From contig JASHUR010000242.1 of NCBI GenBank assembly GCA_030039895.1, positions 1 through 12,945 of the forward strand: 12,945 bases of DNA, in the 5' to 3' direction. Below the pieces are notes generated by a model. It made no database searches. It saw only the letters and a list, made by a program, of their open reading frames with translations, and was not told the origin of the DNA. Both the position numbers and the translations under genes were made by a program. The stretch comes from Acidobacteriaceae bacterium. Its GTDB lineage: Bacteria; Acidobacteriota; Terriglobia; Terriglobales; Acidobacteriaceae. Below, one piece after another: positions 1 to 6,820 of this stretch (position 1 is the stretch's first letter; every line of letters starts with the position of its first letter).

Positions 1-23
1 GTCGTAAAAGCTGGACTGTGGCA

Positions 24-863
24 TTATTTCTTCTCTGATAATCCTGTCTCGGCCCCGAGCGGATAGAAGCCGGTTGCGGGCCCGCCTACGTTGAATGGAA
101 CTCCGGCGGCCGCGTTGGGCGCGGAGACCAGGCCTTTTTCCGCCATCTTGAGCGCGAGGTAGTAGCGCACCGCCTCCATCGCGCTCAGCCCAATCGCCTG
201 AAGCGAAATTAGCTCGCGCATGCGTTCGTCCTTGGGCATGATGAGGATTTTGAGATCATTCAGCGTGATGCCGTAGGTCTTTAGGAAATCAGCGAGATGG
301 GCCTTTACGAGCTCGCGGACCTCCTGGATGTGCTCGTTGATCTCCTCCATCTTGGTGACCTGAACGACCTGATTGATCGATTGCTCGATCGCCGGGCTGG
401 CGTAGTCGGCCACTTCCTTGATGTCGATCCAGTGCCCGTTGAAGGGCATATGCGTAATGAGCTCAAGCGCGGCTTCCTTGGTGTCCACATGAATGTAGTA
501 GTCGACCTGGTAGTACATCTCGGCCATCTCTTCGCTGGTGGCTACGCCTTCGCTGCGGATGAGCAACTTTGACCGGTTGACGTAGATGACCTCGTACACC
601 CAGGGCGACGATCCGCCAAAGAAGCCCTGCGCGATGGAGCCGAGCAACGGTTTGTCGGGAGTGGTGAGGGCATATTGGCCGGTTTCATAGACGTTCAGCA
701 CTGCGCCGCGTCCTTTCAGGACACAGAAATGGTTGCTCTCAACCGTGAGCAGCGAGCCGGAAACGATGCTCTCGTCTGCGATTTTCACCGCCAAAGCCTT
801 GGTTCCAAGCAGGTCAGTACCGTCCGCCTGCAGCGATGTAATTACCTGCCGCGCAATTGCCAT
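24..863 (-). CDS. SPFH/band 7-like protein (YdjI/'virion core protein'-like)
   Basis: A 279-residue soluble-looking protein with no signal peptide or obvious membrane segment. Residues about 30-200 read like the SPFH (stomatin/prohibitin/flotillin) fold of the bacterial YdjI type: a strand-rich start with VLKGRGAVLNVYETGQYALTT (split here: VLKGRGAVLN, then VYETGQYALTT), then FFGGSSPWVYEVIYVNRSKL at 81-100. A charged helical stretch follows at about 165-195, and the glycine/proline-rich tail (245-279) is probably disordered. SPFH proteins usually form oligomeric scaffolds at membranes; a specific job cannot be read from the sequence. The start at 863 is supported by a GAGGGG ribosome-binding site a few bases upstream. 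The gene is divergent from the sugar-porter gene, with a 278-base gap. The family call rests on pattern memory, not on a profile search; the fold assignment is fairly likely, the function unknown. Confidence 0.75.
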   Translation of the reverse strand: MAIARQVITSLQADGTDLLGTKALAVKIADESIVSGSLLTVESNHFCVLKGRGAVLNVYETGQYALTTPDKPLLGSIAQGFFGGSSPWVYEVIYVNRSKLLIRSEGVATSEEMAEMYYQVDYYIHVDTKEAALELITHMPFNGHWIDIKEVADYASPAIEQSINQVVQVTKMEEINEHIQEVRELVKAHLADFLKTYGITLNDLKILIMPKDERMRELISLQAIGLSAMEAVRYYLALKMAEKGLVSAPNAAAGVPFNVGGPATGFYPLGAETGLSEKK

Positions 864-905
864 TTGCCCCTCACCGAGTAGTTAGATAAATGAACCTCGC
901 GAGCC

Positions 906-934
906 AGAATACTCCAATCCCTGTGCCCTACCAA
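906..934 (-). promoter_or_regulatory. Probable sigma-70-type promoter of the SPFH gene
   Basis: Read on the minus strand, TTGGTA (929-934) and TATTCT (906-911) are separated by exactly 17 bases. The predicted transcript would start near 899, giving a leader of about 36 bases before the ATG at 863 that includes the GAGGGG ribosome-binding site. Matches to consensus are 4 of 6 and 5 of 6. No comparably good plus-strand promoter for the sugar carrier was found in the same gap. Confidence 0.4.
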
Positions 935-1141
935 CTCGCCTTCGACCGGTATTTCCCAAATAACCATCTTTTAATACGACGCGGCGTTCATTCCGGTTCC
1001 CGTGCGATTCAGCCGGGGAGCAGGAAACTCCCGGCGCGGTGCCGCCCAGGGCGACTGCGCATCGCAAGTTTGGTCAGGCAGGCTCTATCATGCTTAACTG
1101 GACACTAGACTTACTTCTGAAAGCGTACCGATACCACTCAG

Positions 1142-2947
1142 ATGCCCAACTCCAGCAACGCCGTCAGCGCCTATCCGTCTACGCCGCCAAACTACAAACT
1201 TCAAAACATGCTTCTGCTGCTGGTCGCCGGCTTTGGCGGGCTTCTTTACGGGGTCGATGTAGGCATTATTGGAGGGGCGCTGCCGTACCTTGAAGCGACC
1301 TCCGGCCTGAGCGCGGGTCAGCTTTCTGTAATTGTGGCGGCGGTGCTGCTGGGTAGCGTGATTTCGACGCTCTTTGCGGGTCTGCTGGCTGACTGGATGG
1401 GCCGCAAGCCGCTGATGACGGTAAGTGGCATCATGTTCGTTCTCAGCATCCCGATCATTGCGCTTTCGCACGGATACGGACCATTGTTTTTCGGACGCCT
1501 GCTGCAAGGCATTAGCGGCGGACTGATCGGCATTGTTGTTCCGCTCTATCTCGCGGAGTGCCTGGGTTCATCGGTTCGAGGCAAGGGAACGGGAGTTTTC
1601 CAATGGCTGCTGACCCTCGGCATCGTGGTGGCTGCGTTTATCGGAATTTATTACAGCTATCGCGTTGAAGCGATTGAGCGCATTGCCGACCCCTCGGTGA
1701 TCTTTCACTTCAAAGATCAGGCATGGCGGCGCATCTTCTGGGTATCGCTTCCACCCGGCTTGCTCTTTGTGCTCGGCACGTTTTTCGTTGCCGAGTCGCC
1801 GCGCTGGCTTTTCCGGCGCGGCAAACTGGAACGTGCCCGCATAGCGCTTCTGCGCACACGCACTCCTGAGGAAACCGAGCTTGCGCTAAACGAGATGCAT
1901 GAGGTGGCCAATGCGGCCAAGACGCAGACTGCGTCAGGCAAGATTCGGGACTCGCTGTTGCAGCGGAAATATGTTTATCCGTTTCTGCTGGCCTGCGTGA
2001 TTCTGGCCTGCAATACGGCAACCGGCGTAAATTCCGTAATCGGCTATAACACCAATATCCTGATTCAGAGCGGATTGACCGATCTTCAGTCGCACTGGGG
2101 CTATGTGATCTTCACGGTCGTCAACTTTCTGTTGACCATTGGCGGTGTGACTCTGGTCGATAAAAAGGGGCGCAAGTTCCTGCTCATTCTGGGAACCTCA
2201 GGAATCATCCTGTCCATGCTTACTGTCGGCGTTCTTTTCCGGCAGACCGAAAAGCAGAATGTGGATTGCGGAGCGGCGATCCAGTCCATGGTCAAGCCCA
2301 ATCAAACGCTCGATCTGCAGTTCACGCCAGAAATGGCAAAACAGCTGCTGGCAGATAGCGGCAACCACTCGATTGATCCTGCCAAAGCATCGTTCGCGGT
2401 GATTTATTCCTATGGCGGATTTACGGGAGCGACCACCTTTGTGCGCTCTGACAATACGACTGCGGCCCCCATACACGTCACACGCGAACTTGGGGTCCCA
2501 TCAAATAAAGTTGAGGCCCTCTTCAAAGATCCTTTTGCAAATCTGGACGTTGCCCGGGCGGCCCCTCTCAGGATTCAGCGAGCGATCATAGGGCCCATAC
2601 CCAGCGAGGCGCATGGCTGGCTGATTGCAGTGCTGCTTTATGTCTTCATGGGCTTTTACGCGATTGGGCCGGGCGTGGTCGTGTGGGTTGCGCTCTCAGA
2701 ATTAATGCCGACGCGAATTCGCTCGAACGGCATGAGCATCGCCCTGGTTCTCAACCAAATGGTTGCTGCAACGCTGCTCACCATTTTCCTGCCCGTGGTG
2801 AGCAAGTACGGTTATTCGACAATGTTCTTCATGTTTGCAGGATTTACGGTGATCTACTTCCTCACGGCGGTCTTCTTCCTGCCGGAAACCAAGGGCAAAA
2901 CATTGGAAGAGATCGAGGAGCGCTTTGCCGGGGCAAAGGCTGGATGA
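1142..2947 (+). CDS. Sugar porter family MFS transporter with long TM9-TM10 loop
   Basis: A 601-residue inner-membrane carrier of the sugar porter branch of the major facilitator superfamily, probably a proton-coupled importer of a hexose, pentose or inositol. Family marks seen: GGLLYGVDVGIIGGALPYL in TM1 (32-50; Asp39 sits where XylE-type porters carry the proton-coupling Asp), LADWMGRKP after TM2 (82-90), GRLLQG and PLYLAE in TM4-TM5 (118-139), VAESPRWL after TM6 (216-223), DKKGRK (340-345) and the C-terminal PETKGKTLEEIEERF (581-595). Normal family members have about 450-500 residues. The surplus is mostly one hydrophilic segment of about 120 residues (367-488) between TM9 and TM10, predicted to face the periplasm. 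ATG at 1142 lacks a clear ribosome-binding site; ATG at 1208 would start right before TM1 and is an alternative. Substrate cannot be decided. Confidence 0.9.
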   Translation: MPNSSNAVSAYPSTPPNYKLQNMLLLLVAGFGGLLYGVDVGIIGGALPYLEATSGLSAGQLSVIVAAVLLGSVISTLFAGLLADWMGRKPLMTVSGIMFVLSIPIIALSHGYGPLFFGRLLQGISGGLIGIVVPLYLAECLGSSVRGKGTGVFQWLLTLGIVVAAFIGIYYSYRVEAIERIADPSVIFHFKDQAWRRIFWVSLPPGLLFVLGTFFVAESPRWLFRRGKLERARIALLRTRTPEETELALNEMHEVANAAKTQTASGKIRDSLLQRKYVYPFLLACVILACNTATGVNSVIGYNTNILIQSGLTDLQSHWGYVIFTVVNFLLTIGGVTLVDKKGRKFLLILGTSGIILSMLTVGVLFRQTEKQNVDCGAAIQSMVKPNQTLDLQFTPEMAKQLLADSGNHSIDPAKASFAVIYSYGGFTGATTFVRSDNTTAAPIHVTRELGVPSNKVEALFKDPFANLDVARAAPLRIQRAIIGPIPSEAHGWLIAVLLYVFMGFYAIGPGVVVWVALSELMPTRIRSNGMSIALVLNQMVAATLLTIFLPVVSKYGYSTMFFMFAGFTVIYFLTAVFFLPETKGKTLEEIEERFAGAKAG

Positions 2948-3008
2948 GCTTGGGCCGTGATTGACGATCGGGACCGATCAGTAACATCTGGCAGCGGGTC
3001 TGACCGGA

Positions 3009-3884
3009 TTATTGCTGGGCGGCATCGTCGGAAGGATTGGCTAAACCGTCTCCCGTGCTAGCGCGGCGGTCTTCATCCCCGACGCGCCTTTCGTTTGGAT
3101 TGCGGCGCCGGTCAAAGACGTTCCTGCGGCGCTCGATGGGATTGGCTCTCCAGTCGGGCTTTCCCTGGCGCCGGTCCTTCACGCCCGCACGCCTCTCTGC
3201 CGGATTCGCACGGCGCTCATCCGTGGACACACGGCGTTCTCCTCTGCGCTCTGCGTTCAGCGCCTTGTGGTCGTGGGAGTGCACTGAACCGTCCTCGTCC
3301 GTCCACTCGGACGCTGCGCCATCATCATTTGTCACGGGAGTCATCTCGCCCGGCGTCAGCAGCTTGTTCAGGATGGGCAGATTCACCCGTTGCGTTTCAA
3401 CAAAGTCGACGCCTTCAGCCGTCAGCGTAAAGTCGGAGTTATCGGCCCGTGTAATGTAGCCCTTCTTCTGCAGATACCATGTGGTGAAATCCAGGTAATC
3501 GCGGGGGAAGCCCATGCGCTTTTCCACCTCAGCCAAAGTCACCTCTGGCGCGCCGGGATTCGCACGGCGGCGATAATAAAGCACTGCCAGGAGGGCCAGC
3601 CTTCGGTTAGACTCGCCTTCAAACTGGTCCATAAAGTCGATAGAAGTTGACAGCGGCTCGCTCTTCGCTCCCTCTTTCTCGCGTGCCGCGTTGTAACGGG
3701 CCCGGCGCTCGGGGTCAGAGAGTACCTCATACGCGCGCGTTAGGATTGCAAACTGATCCGCGTCTCCGGTGGTGGGATTGTCCGGATGGTAGCGGGCCGC
3801 GAGAAACCGATAGACGCGGTGAATCGTCTCTTCCTCAGCATTCGGACTGATCTGAAGGAATTCGTAATAGTCCATCTTCTTCAT
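3009..3884 (-). CDS. J-domain protein with winged-helix-like middle and Arg-rich heptad tail
   Basis: A 291-residue protein. Residues 4-66 form a J domain with the HPD signature at 33-35 (RYHPDNP), which in this family stimulates the ATPase of DnaK/Hsp70; no Gly/Phe region, zinc fingers or classic DnaJ C-terminal domain follow, so it is a type III (specialised) J protein. Residues about 92-165 look like a winged helix: three helical blocks (LALLAVLYYRRR; TLAEVEKRMGF; DYLDFTTWYLQKKGYI) and a DFTLTAEG wing. A short acidic linker (185-205) leads to a tail, 216-278, made of nine exact heptads that begin with Asp or Glu and usually continue with two arginines. The two-domain order suggests a DnaK partner recruited to a nucleic acid or protein target; this is inference. 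The start at 3884 has only a weak GAGA-type ribosome-binding site; Met4 (3875) is an alternative. Single gene, convergent with the sugar carrier. Confidence 0.85.
   Translation of the reverse strand: MKKMDYYEFLQISPNAEEETIHRVYRFLAARYHPDNPTTGDADQFAILTRAYEVLSDPERRARYNAAREKEGAKSEPLSTSIDFMDQFEGESNRRLALLAVLYYRRRANPGAPEVTLAEVEKRMGFPRDYLDFTTWYLQKKGYITRADNSDFTLTAEGVDFVETQRVNLPILNKLLTPGEMTPVTNDDGAASEWTDEDGSVHSHDHKALNAERRGERRVSTDERRANPAERRAGVKDRRQGKPDWRANPIERRRNVFDRRRNPNERRVGDEDRRASTGDGLANPSDDAAQQ
3051..3239 (-). repeat. Nine tandem 21-base units encoding [DE]-R-R heptads
   Basis: Within the J-domain gene the codons for residues 216-278 form nine consecutive units of exactly 21 bases without an indel. 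The acidic residue falls at 216, 223, 230, 237, 244, 251, 258, 265 and 272. Eight of nine units have two following arginines; unit five has Trp-Arg (DWR). The following positions vary (e.g. ANPA, RNPN, VGDE). At DNA level the units are diverged, so this is an old, protein-level repeat rather than a recent slippage product. A further ERR at 212 is out of phase by four residues. Confidence 0.85.
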
Positions 3885-4412
3885 TTCATCTCAAGTCCAT
3901 TTCCAGAGGAATTTGGCAGGAATTTTAGCATCCCTGTTGTATCACTCCACACCAGATCTGAGTCCAGCCCCCAACCAATGGCGCTGCCGTACCGCAAGCC
4001 TTGTAAGGCTATAGATATACATTGCAGCTTGGAGAAACTTCCGCGGAAATGGAACCGGAGCAACGGCGGACGGCAGGAAGGCTTCTCGCTCGGCTTGCCA
4101 CTGAGGCGAGCAATAACATTCAGATGATTCGGTGAAACTAGTGGGATTGTACAGCCTTGATCGGCCACTTGAGACAAAAAGTACGGCAAAAGCTGCGAAT
4201 GTGCCGGGCAGGAGCGGTTCGAGCGGCCGATCTCGAGCGTGTGAAAGTCTGGGCGAGCACTAACTCATGGATTTATAAGGCCTTGATCGCTCCATATCGC
4301 CATCTAAACGTGCTTTGTACTCGCGCCTGGCTGTCGGACGCTTCCTGCCTAAGTCGAATGTGGTCAGCCAGAAGAGGCCACACCCGAGGGCAAGACATCG
4401 ACCACTCTATAA
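3885..4412. other. Non-coding stretch between J-domain gene and recombinase relic
   Basis: Apart from the putative promoter near its left end I see no convincing gene here. Open frames exist on both strands but show no family motif, no good ribosome-binding site and unremarkable codon choice. Small structures seen: an inverted repeat AGCCTT-GT-AAGGCT near 3997-4010. The N-terminal half of the recombinase, which should lie in the right part of this stretch, could not be recognised in any frame, so it is either deleted or decayed beyond reading by eye. Confidence 0.5.
3922..3930 (-). promoter_or_regulatory. Possible extended -10 element of the J-domain gene
   Basis: On the minus strand TGCTAAAAT reads as TG-N-TAAAAT, an extended -10 form. 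The sequence 17 bases upstream (GTGGAG) is a poor -35 box, which extended -10 promoters tolerate. Start of transcription would be near 3915, giving a leader of about 30 bases before the ATG at 3884. Confidence 0.3.
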
Positions 4413-5041
4413 GGTGATGTCATCTGCCTGTCTGCCGCGTTTATCGCCGCAACAGGCTTGAGCATTAGCGCGGCTAGTGGCCTGCAATGGGCCGACGTTG
4501 AGTACGATCGCAAGCGAATCGCTGTTCGGCGAAGCTGGGTAGAAGAGATCGGGAACTGCAAGAATGTTCATCGCAAGGCCCCGGTTGCTCTTCATCCTGT
4601 ACTCCGAGGCTATCTCCGGCACTGGCAGAGCGAAACAATGTACGCGAAGCCGACGACTGGGTCTTCGCTTAGACCCGGTTGAAGGGAGCCAAGCCGCGCT
4701 GCGGCAGCATTGCGAGCTAAACTTACCTCTACCCGGCGGCGTGCAGGCAGGCGTCTTCGAGGCCATCGAAGAGCACGAGAAAGACGGTAAAGTCACCCGA
4801 GTTCGCTACTACGATTCAACTGGCAACTAGTAAAGCGCTGGGGATTCCACAATCTTCGGCACAGCCTTGGAAGTTGGTTGGTCTCTAACAATGGTGATGA
4901 TTTGAAGACGGTTCGTCGATGCTTCGTCACAGCAATATCCGAACGACATTGGCCATTTACAGCCCTGCTGTGGATGCCAATAAGCTGGCGGCACAGAGTC
5001 AGTTCCTGAACGAGTTGCTGCCTGGTGCGACGGTGCAATAA
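4413..5041 (+). pseudogene. Tyrosine recombinase (phage-type integrase) relic, C-terminal catalytic part
   Basis: Stitched translation across frames gives the catalytic domain of a phage-type integrase. Segment 1 (4440 onward): FIAATGLSISAASGLQWADV, then a VRRSWVE strand and a VALHPVLRGYL region. Near 4655 the frame changes to read DWVFA, stop (TAG 4670), LKGAKPRCG, stop (TAA 4718). Near 4740 it changes again to QAGVFEAIEE, ending in TAG at 4828. At 4833 another frame resumes with RWGFHNLRHSLGSWLV, containing the H-x-L-R-H box (4848-4862). Near 4919 the last change gives MLRHSNIRTTLAIYSP, with the LRHSN box and the candidate catalytic Tyr codon at 4958-4960, ending in TAA at 5041. The first catalytic Arg (normally TGLR) is Ser (AGC at 4461). 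Four frame changes plus stops and a lost catalytic residue mean an inactive gene. The N-terminal DNA-binding part is not recognisable. Its 3' end lies 77 bases from tRNA-Val, the kind of place such elements integrate. Confidence 0.85.
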
Positions 5042-5118
5042 CGGAACGGTGCGGAACGGATGCGGAATGAAAGCGGGCTCGGACGGGGGTATGGAGGTGC
5101 CTATGTTATAGAAAGATA

Positions 5119-5195
5119 TGGTAGGCACGAGGAGACTCGAACTCCTGACCTCTACCGTGTCAAGGTAGCGCTCTAACCAACTGAGCTACGCGCCT
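5119..5195 (-). tRNA. tRNA-Val (anticodon GAC)
   Basis: The minus strand folds into a complete cloverleaf of 77 bases including CCA. Acceptor stem AGGCGCG pairs with CGTGCCT (one G-U), D stem GCTC/GAGC with loop AGTTGGTTA, anticodon stem CTACC/GGTAG around loop TTGACAC (anticodon GAC at 5159-5161, reads GUC/GUU valine codons), a five-base variable region AGGTC, T stem AGGAG/CTCCT around TTCGAGT. The discriminator is A (5122) and the CCA end is encoded in the DNA (5119-5121). The 3' end faces the recombinase relic, matching the habit of tyrosine recombinases to use tRNA 3' ends as attachment sites. Confidence 0.97.
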
Positions 5196-5436
5196 GTTCG
5201 CTGCTGTCGAAGCCGGTGTTGAACTCTGAATTGCCGGGGCAGATGCAACCACCAGTGTCTTTCGATGCGGTCTGCTTCATTGTAGCAAATACAGCCCGAG
5301 CCGATTCCATCGGGATAGCCTTCAGTCCACGCATGCCAAGAGACATCAAAGCCACATTTAGAGACGTCCCGGCAATGTGCAATGTGCGCGGATCAGCCAG
5401 TTTCCCCGCCATGTCCCACGCTTGCACTGTCAGCAT
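5173..5436 (-). CDS. Doubtful small ORF overlapping tRNA-Val
   Basis: An 87-codon frame with a good AGGAG ribosome-binding site six bases before its ATG (5436). The translation starts MLTVQAWDMAGKLADPRTLH and includes an Ala/Met-rich helical-looking part (about 20-55); I recognise no family. Against it being a normal gene: the stop codon lies inside the D loop of the tRNA, so the last eight codons are tRNA sequence, and the C-terminal third is low in pattern. It may instead be a decayed or shortened gene whose 3' end was replaced at the tRNA, or a chance frame in the tRNA leader. It is divergent from the carrier gene at 5514 with a 77-base gap. Confidence 0.3.
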   Translation of the reverse strand: MLTVQAWDMAGKLADPRTLHIAGTSLNVALMSLGMRGLKAIPMESARAVFATMKQTASKDTGGCICPGNSEFNTGFDSSEQARSSVG

Positions 5437-5513
5437 CGATCACTCCTGTAAATCGCGCCTGCGATAAAACCCACGCATACTCCCAGCCTGTATAAAGTTA
5501 CGAGAGGAACTGC

Positions 5514-6788
5514 ATGCCGTTTAGCGATACCGGCGACGCGCCACTCTATAAAGAGCCTACCCGAGGTTGGCAGCTCGCCGTCGCCGCCGGCATTCTGGGC
5601 TGGACGCTCGACGCCTTCGACTTCTTCGTCGTCATCTTCTTATTTGATGCGCTCGCCGCGCACTTCCATGTCAGCAAGGCAGACATCGTTTACACGCTTA
5701 CCGTCACGCTGGCTATGCGCCCGGTCGGGGCGCTCGTCTTCGGATCATTGGCGGACAGGTTCGGACGCAAATGGCTGCTGGTGATCTGCGTCTTCTATTT
5801 TTCGTCGATGACGGTCCTGAGCGGCCTGTCGGTAAACTTCACCATGTTCCTCATCATGCGCGCCCTCTACGGCGCGGGCATGGGAGGCTACTGGGGAGTT
5901 GGCGCATCCTATGCGATGGAGAGCGCGCCGGTGCGGCTGCGCGGCTTCCTGAGCGGCCTGCTTCAGGCCGGCTATCCACTCGGATACCTTATCGTCGCCG
6001 CCGTTATGCAGTTCGTTACGATGCACCTGAGCTGGCGCTCGCCATTTTTTCTTGGCGCGCCGGTTGCGGTGCTCATTGCGGCGCTCACCTGGTTCGCACC
6101 CGAGTCGGAAGCGTGGCATACGCAGCGCATCGGCTCCATGAAGGTCATCTTCAGCTCGCTCTGGAAGCACACGCGCATCTTTCTCTACCTGCTCGCACTC
6201 ATGTCGGTGATGCTCTGCCTGTCGCACGGCACGCAGGACCTGTACCCGGACTTTCTGAAGTCGCTGCCCTTCATTGCGGAGCGAAAGCTTGCCGGCATCA
6301 ACCTGCTCTATGGAATCCCTATCCTCTACAGCAGCGCGGGAATCATCGGAGCGCTGATCTTTGGTCACGCGTCAGAGAAGATCGGCCGCCGCTATTCTGC
6401 CCTGCTTGCGCTCGCTGTTTCACTGATATCGATTCCTGCCTGGGCCTTTGGCGAGACAGCGCTGGCCCTACTGTTTGGCTCCTGCATCATGCAGGCCGGA
6501 GTCCAGGGCGCATGGGGCATCATTCCCGCACACATCAACGAGCTATCACCGTCGTCCGTCCGCGGACTGTTCCCCGGCTTTGTCTATCAGCTTGGCCTGA
6601 TCTTTGCTTCACCTGCGACCGCCATCGAGCTCAAGATGCGCGACCACATGGGCTACTCCTGGGCGCTGACGGCTTTTGAAGGCGCGGTGATTGTGGCGTT
6701 ACTCTTTCTGATCTTCTATGGGCCAGAACATCGCGGGAAAGACTTTGCCAGCCCGGTCGTGGCGGCTGAGGCGGCTCTGCCGGAATGA
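5514..6788 (+). CDS. MFS transporter, SHS (sialate/lactate:H+ symporter)-like
   Basis: A 424-residue, 12-TM inner-membrane carrier. The pattern matches the SHS branch of the major facilitator superfamily (NanT sialate and Jen1-like lactate/pyruvate symporters): GWTLDAFDFFVV in TM1 (29-40), LAMRPVGALVFG in TM2, the loop motif LADRFGRKW (79-87), MRALYGAGMGGYWGVGASYA (115-134), PVRLRGFLSGLLQAGYPLGY (139-158), and APESEAW (195-201) closing the N-terminal half. The second half has the repeat loop GHASEKIGRRY (284-294) and the PSSVRGLFPG motif (346-355). It probably imports a monocarboxylate or other organic acid with protons; sialic acid is less likely because no sialate catabolic gene is nearby. 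Start at 5514 is set by GAGAGGA ending about six bases upstream. A TATAAA at 5491-5496 is too close to the start to be a convincing -10 box. Convergent with the outer-membrane receptor (32-base gap, no hairpin seen). Confidence 0.88.
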   Translation: MPFSDTGDAPLYKEPTRGWQLAVAAGILGWTLDAFDFFVVIFLFDALAAHFHVSKADIVYTLTVTLAMRPVGALVFGSLADRFGRKWLLVICVFYFSSMTVLSGLSVNFTMFLIMRALYGAGMGGYWGVGASYAMESAPVRLRGFLSGLLQAGYPLGYLIVAAVMQFVTMHLSWRSPFFLGAPVAVLIAALTWFAPESEAWHTQRIGSMKVIFSSLWKHTRIFLYLLALMSVMLCLSHGTQDLYPDFLKSLPFIAERKLAGINLLYGIPILYSSAGIIGALIFGHASEKIGRRYSALLALAVSLISIPAWAFGETALALLFGSCIMQAGVQGAWGIIPAHINELSPSSVRGLFPGFVYQLGLIFASPATAIELKMRDHMGYSWALTAFEGAVIVALLFLIFYGPEHRGKDFASPVVAAEAALPE

Positions 6789-6820
6789 TGAGCAAGCGAC
6801 ACACATTCCTGGTCTTCTGC

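Noticed and set aside
972..980. TAATACGAC, identical to the first bases of the T7 RNA polymerase promoter
   Set aside because: The match stops after nine bases (followed by GCGGCG instead of the conserved initiation part); a chance match, and no phage genes are present.
2966..2979. Inverted repeat GATCGG-GA-CCGATC between the convergent sugar-carrier and J-domain genes
   Set aside because: Possible bidirectional terminator position, but the stem is short, the loop would be minimal and no T tract follows on either strand.
3881..4189. A 102-codon minus-strand frame whose stop overlaps the start of the J-domain gene (ATGA)
   Set aside because: The overlap looks operon-like, but the translation has no family pattern and no good ribosome-binding site, and the probable -10 box of the J-domain gene lies inside it. 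Treated as chance.
5042..5070. Short imperfect repeats of GCGGAA-type units between the recombinase relic and tRNA-Val
   Set aside because: Only two to three imperfect short copies; not a CRISPR, not an evident attachment site, and no matching copy seen elsewhere in the window.
5491..5496. TATAAA as -10 box of the SHS-like carrier
   Set aside because: Only 17 bases before the ATG, with no -35 box at the right spacing; the transcript would barely include the ribosome-binding site.
5745..6368. Long minus-strand frame (207 codons) and a 302-codon plus-strand frame inside the second MFS carrier
   Set aside because: Shadow frames of a GC-rich gene; compositions rich in Arg/His/Gln without any motif, and the carrier frame has the family motifs.
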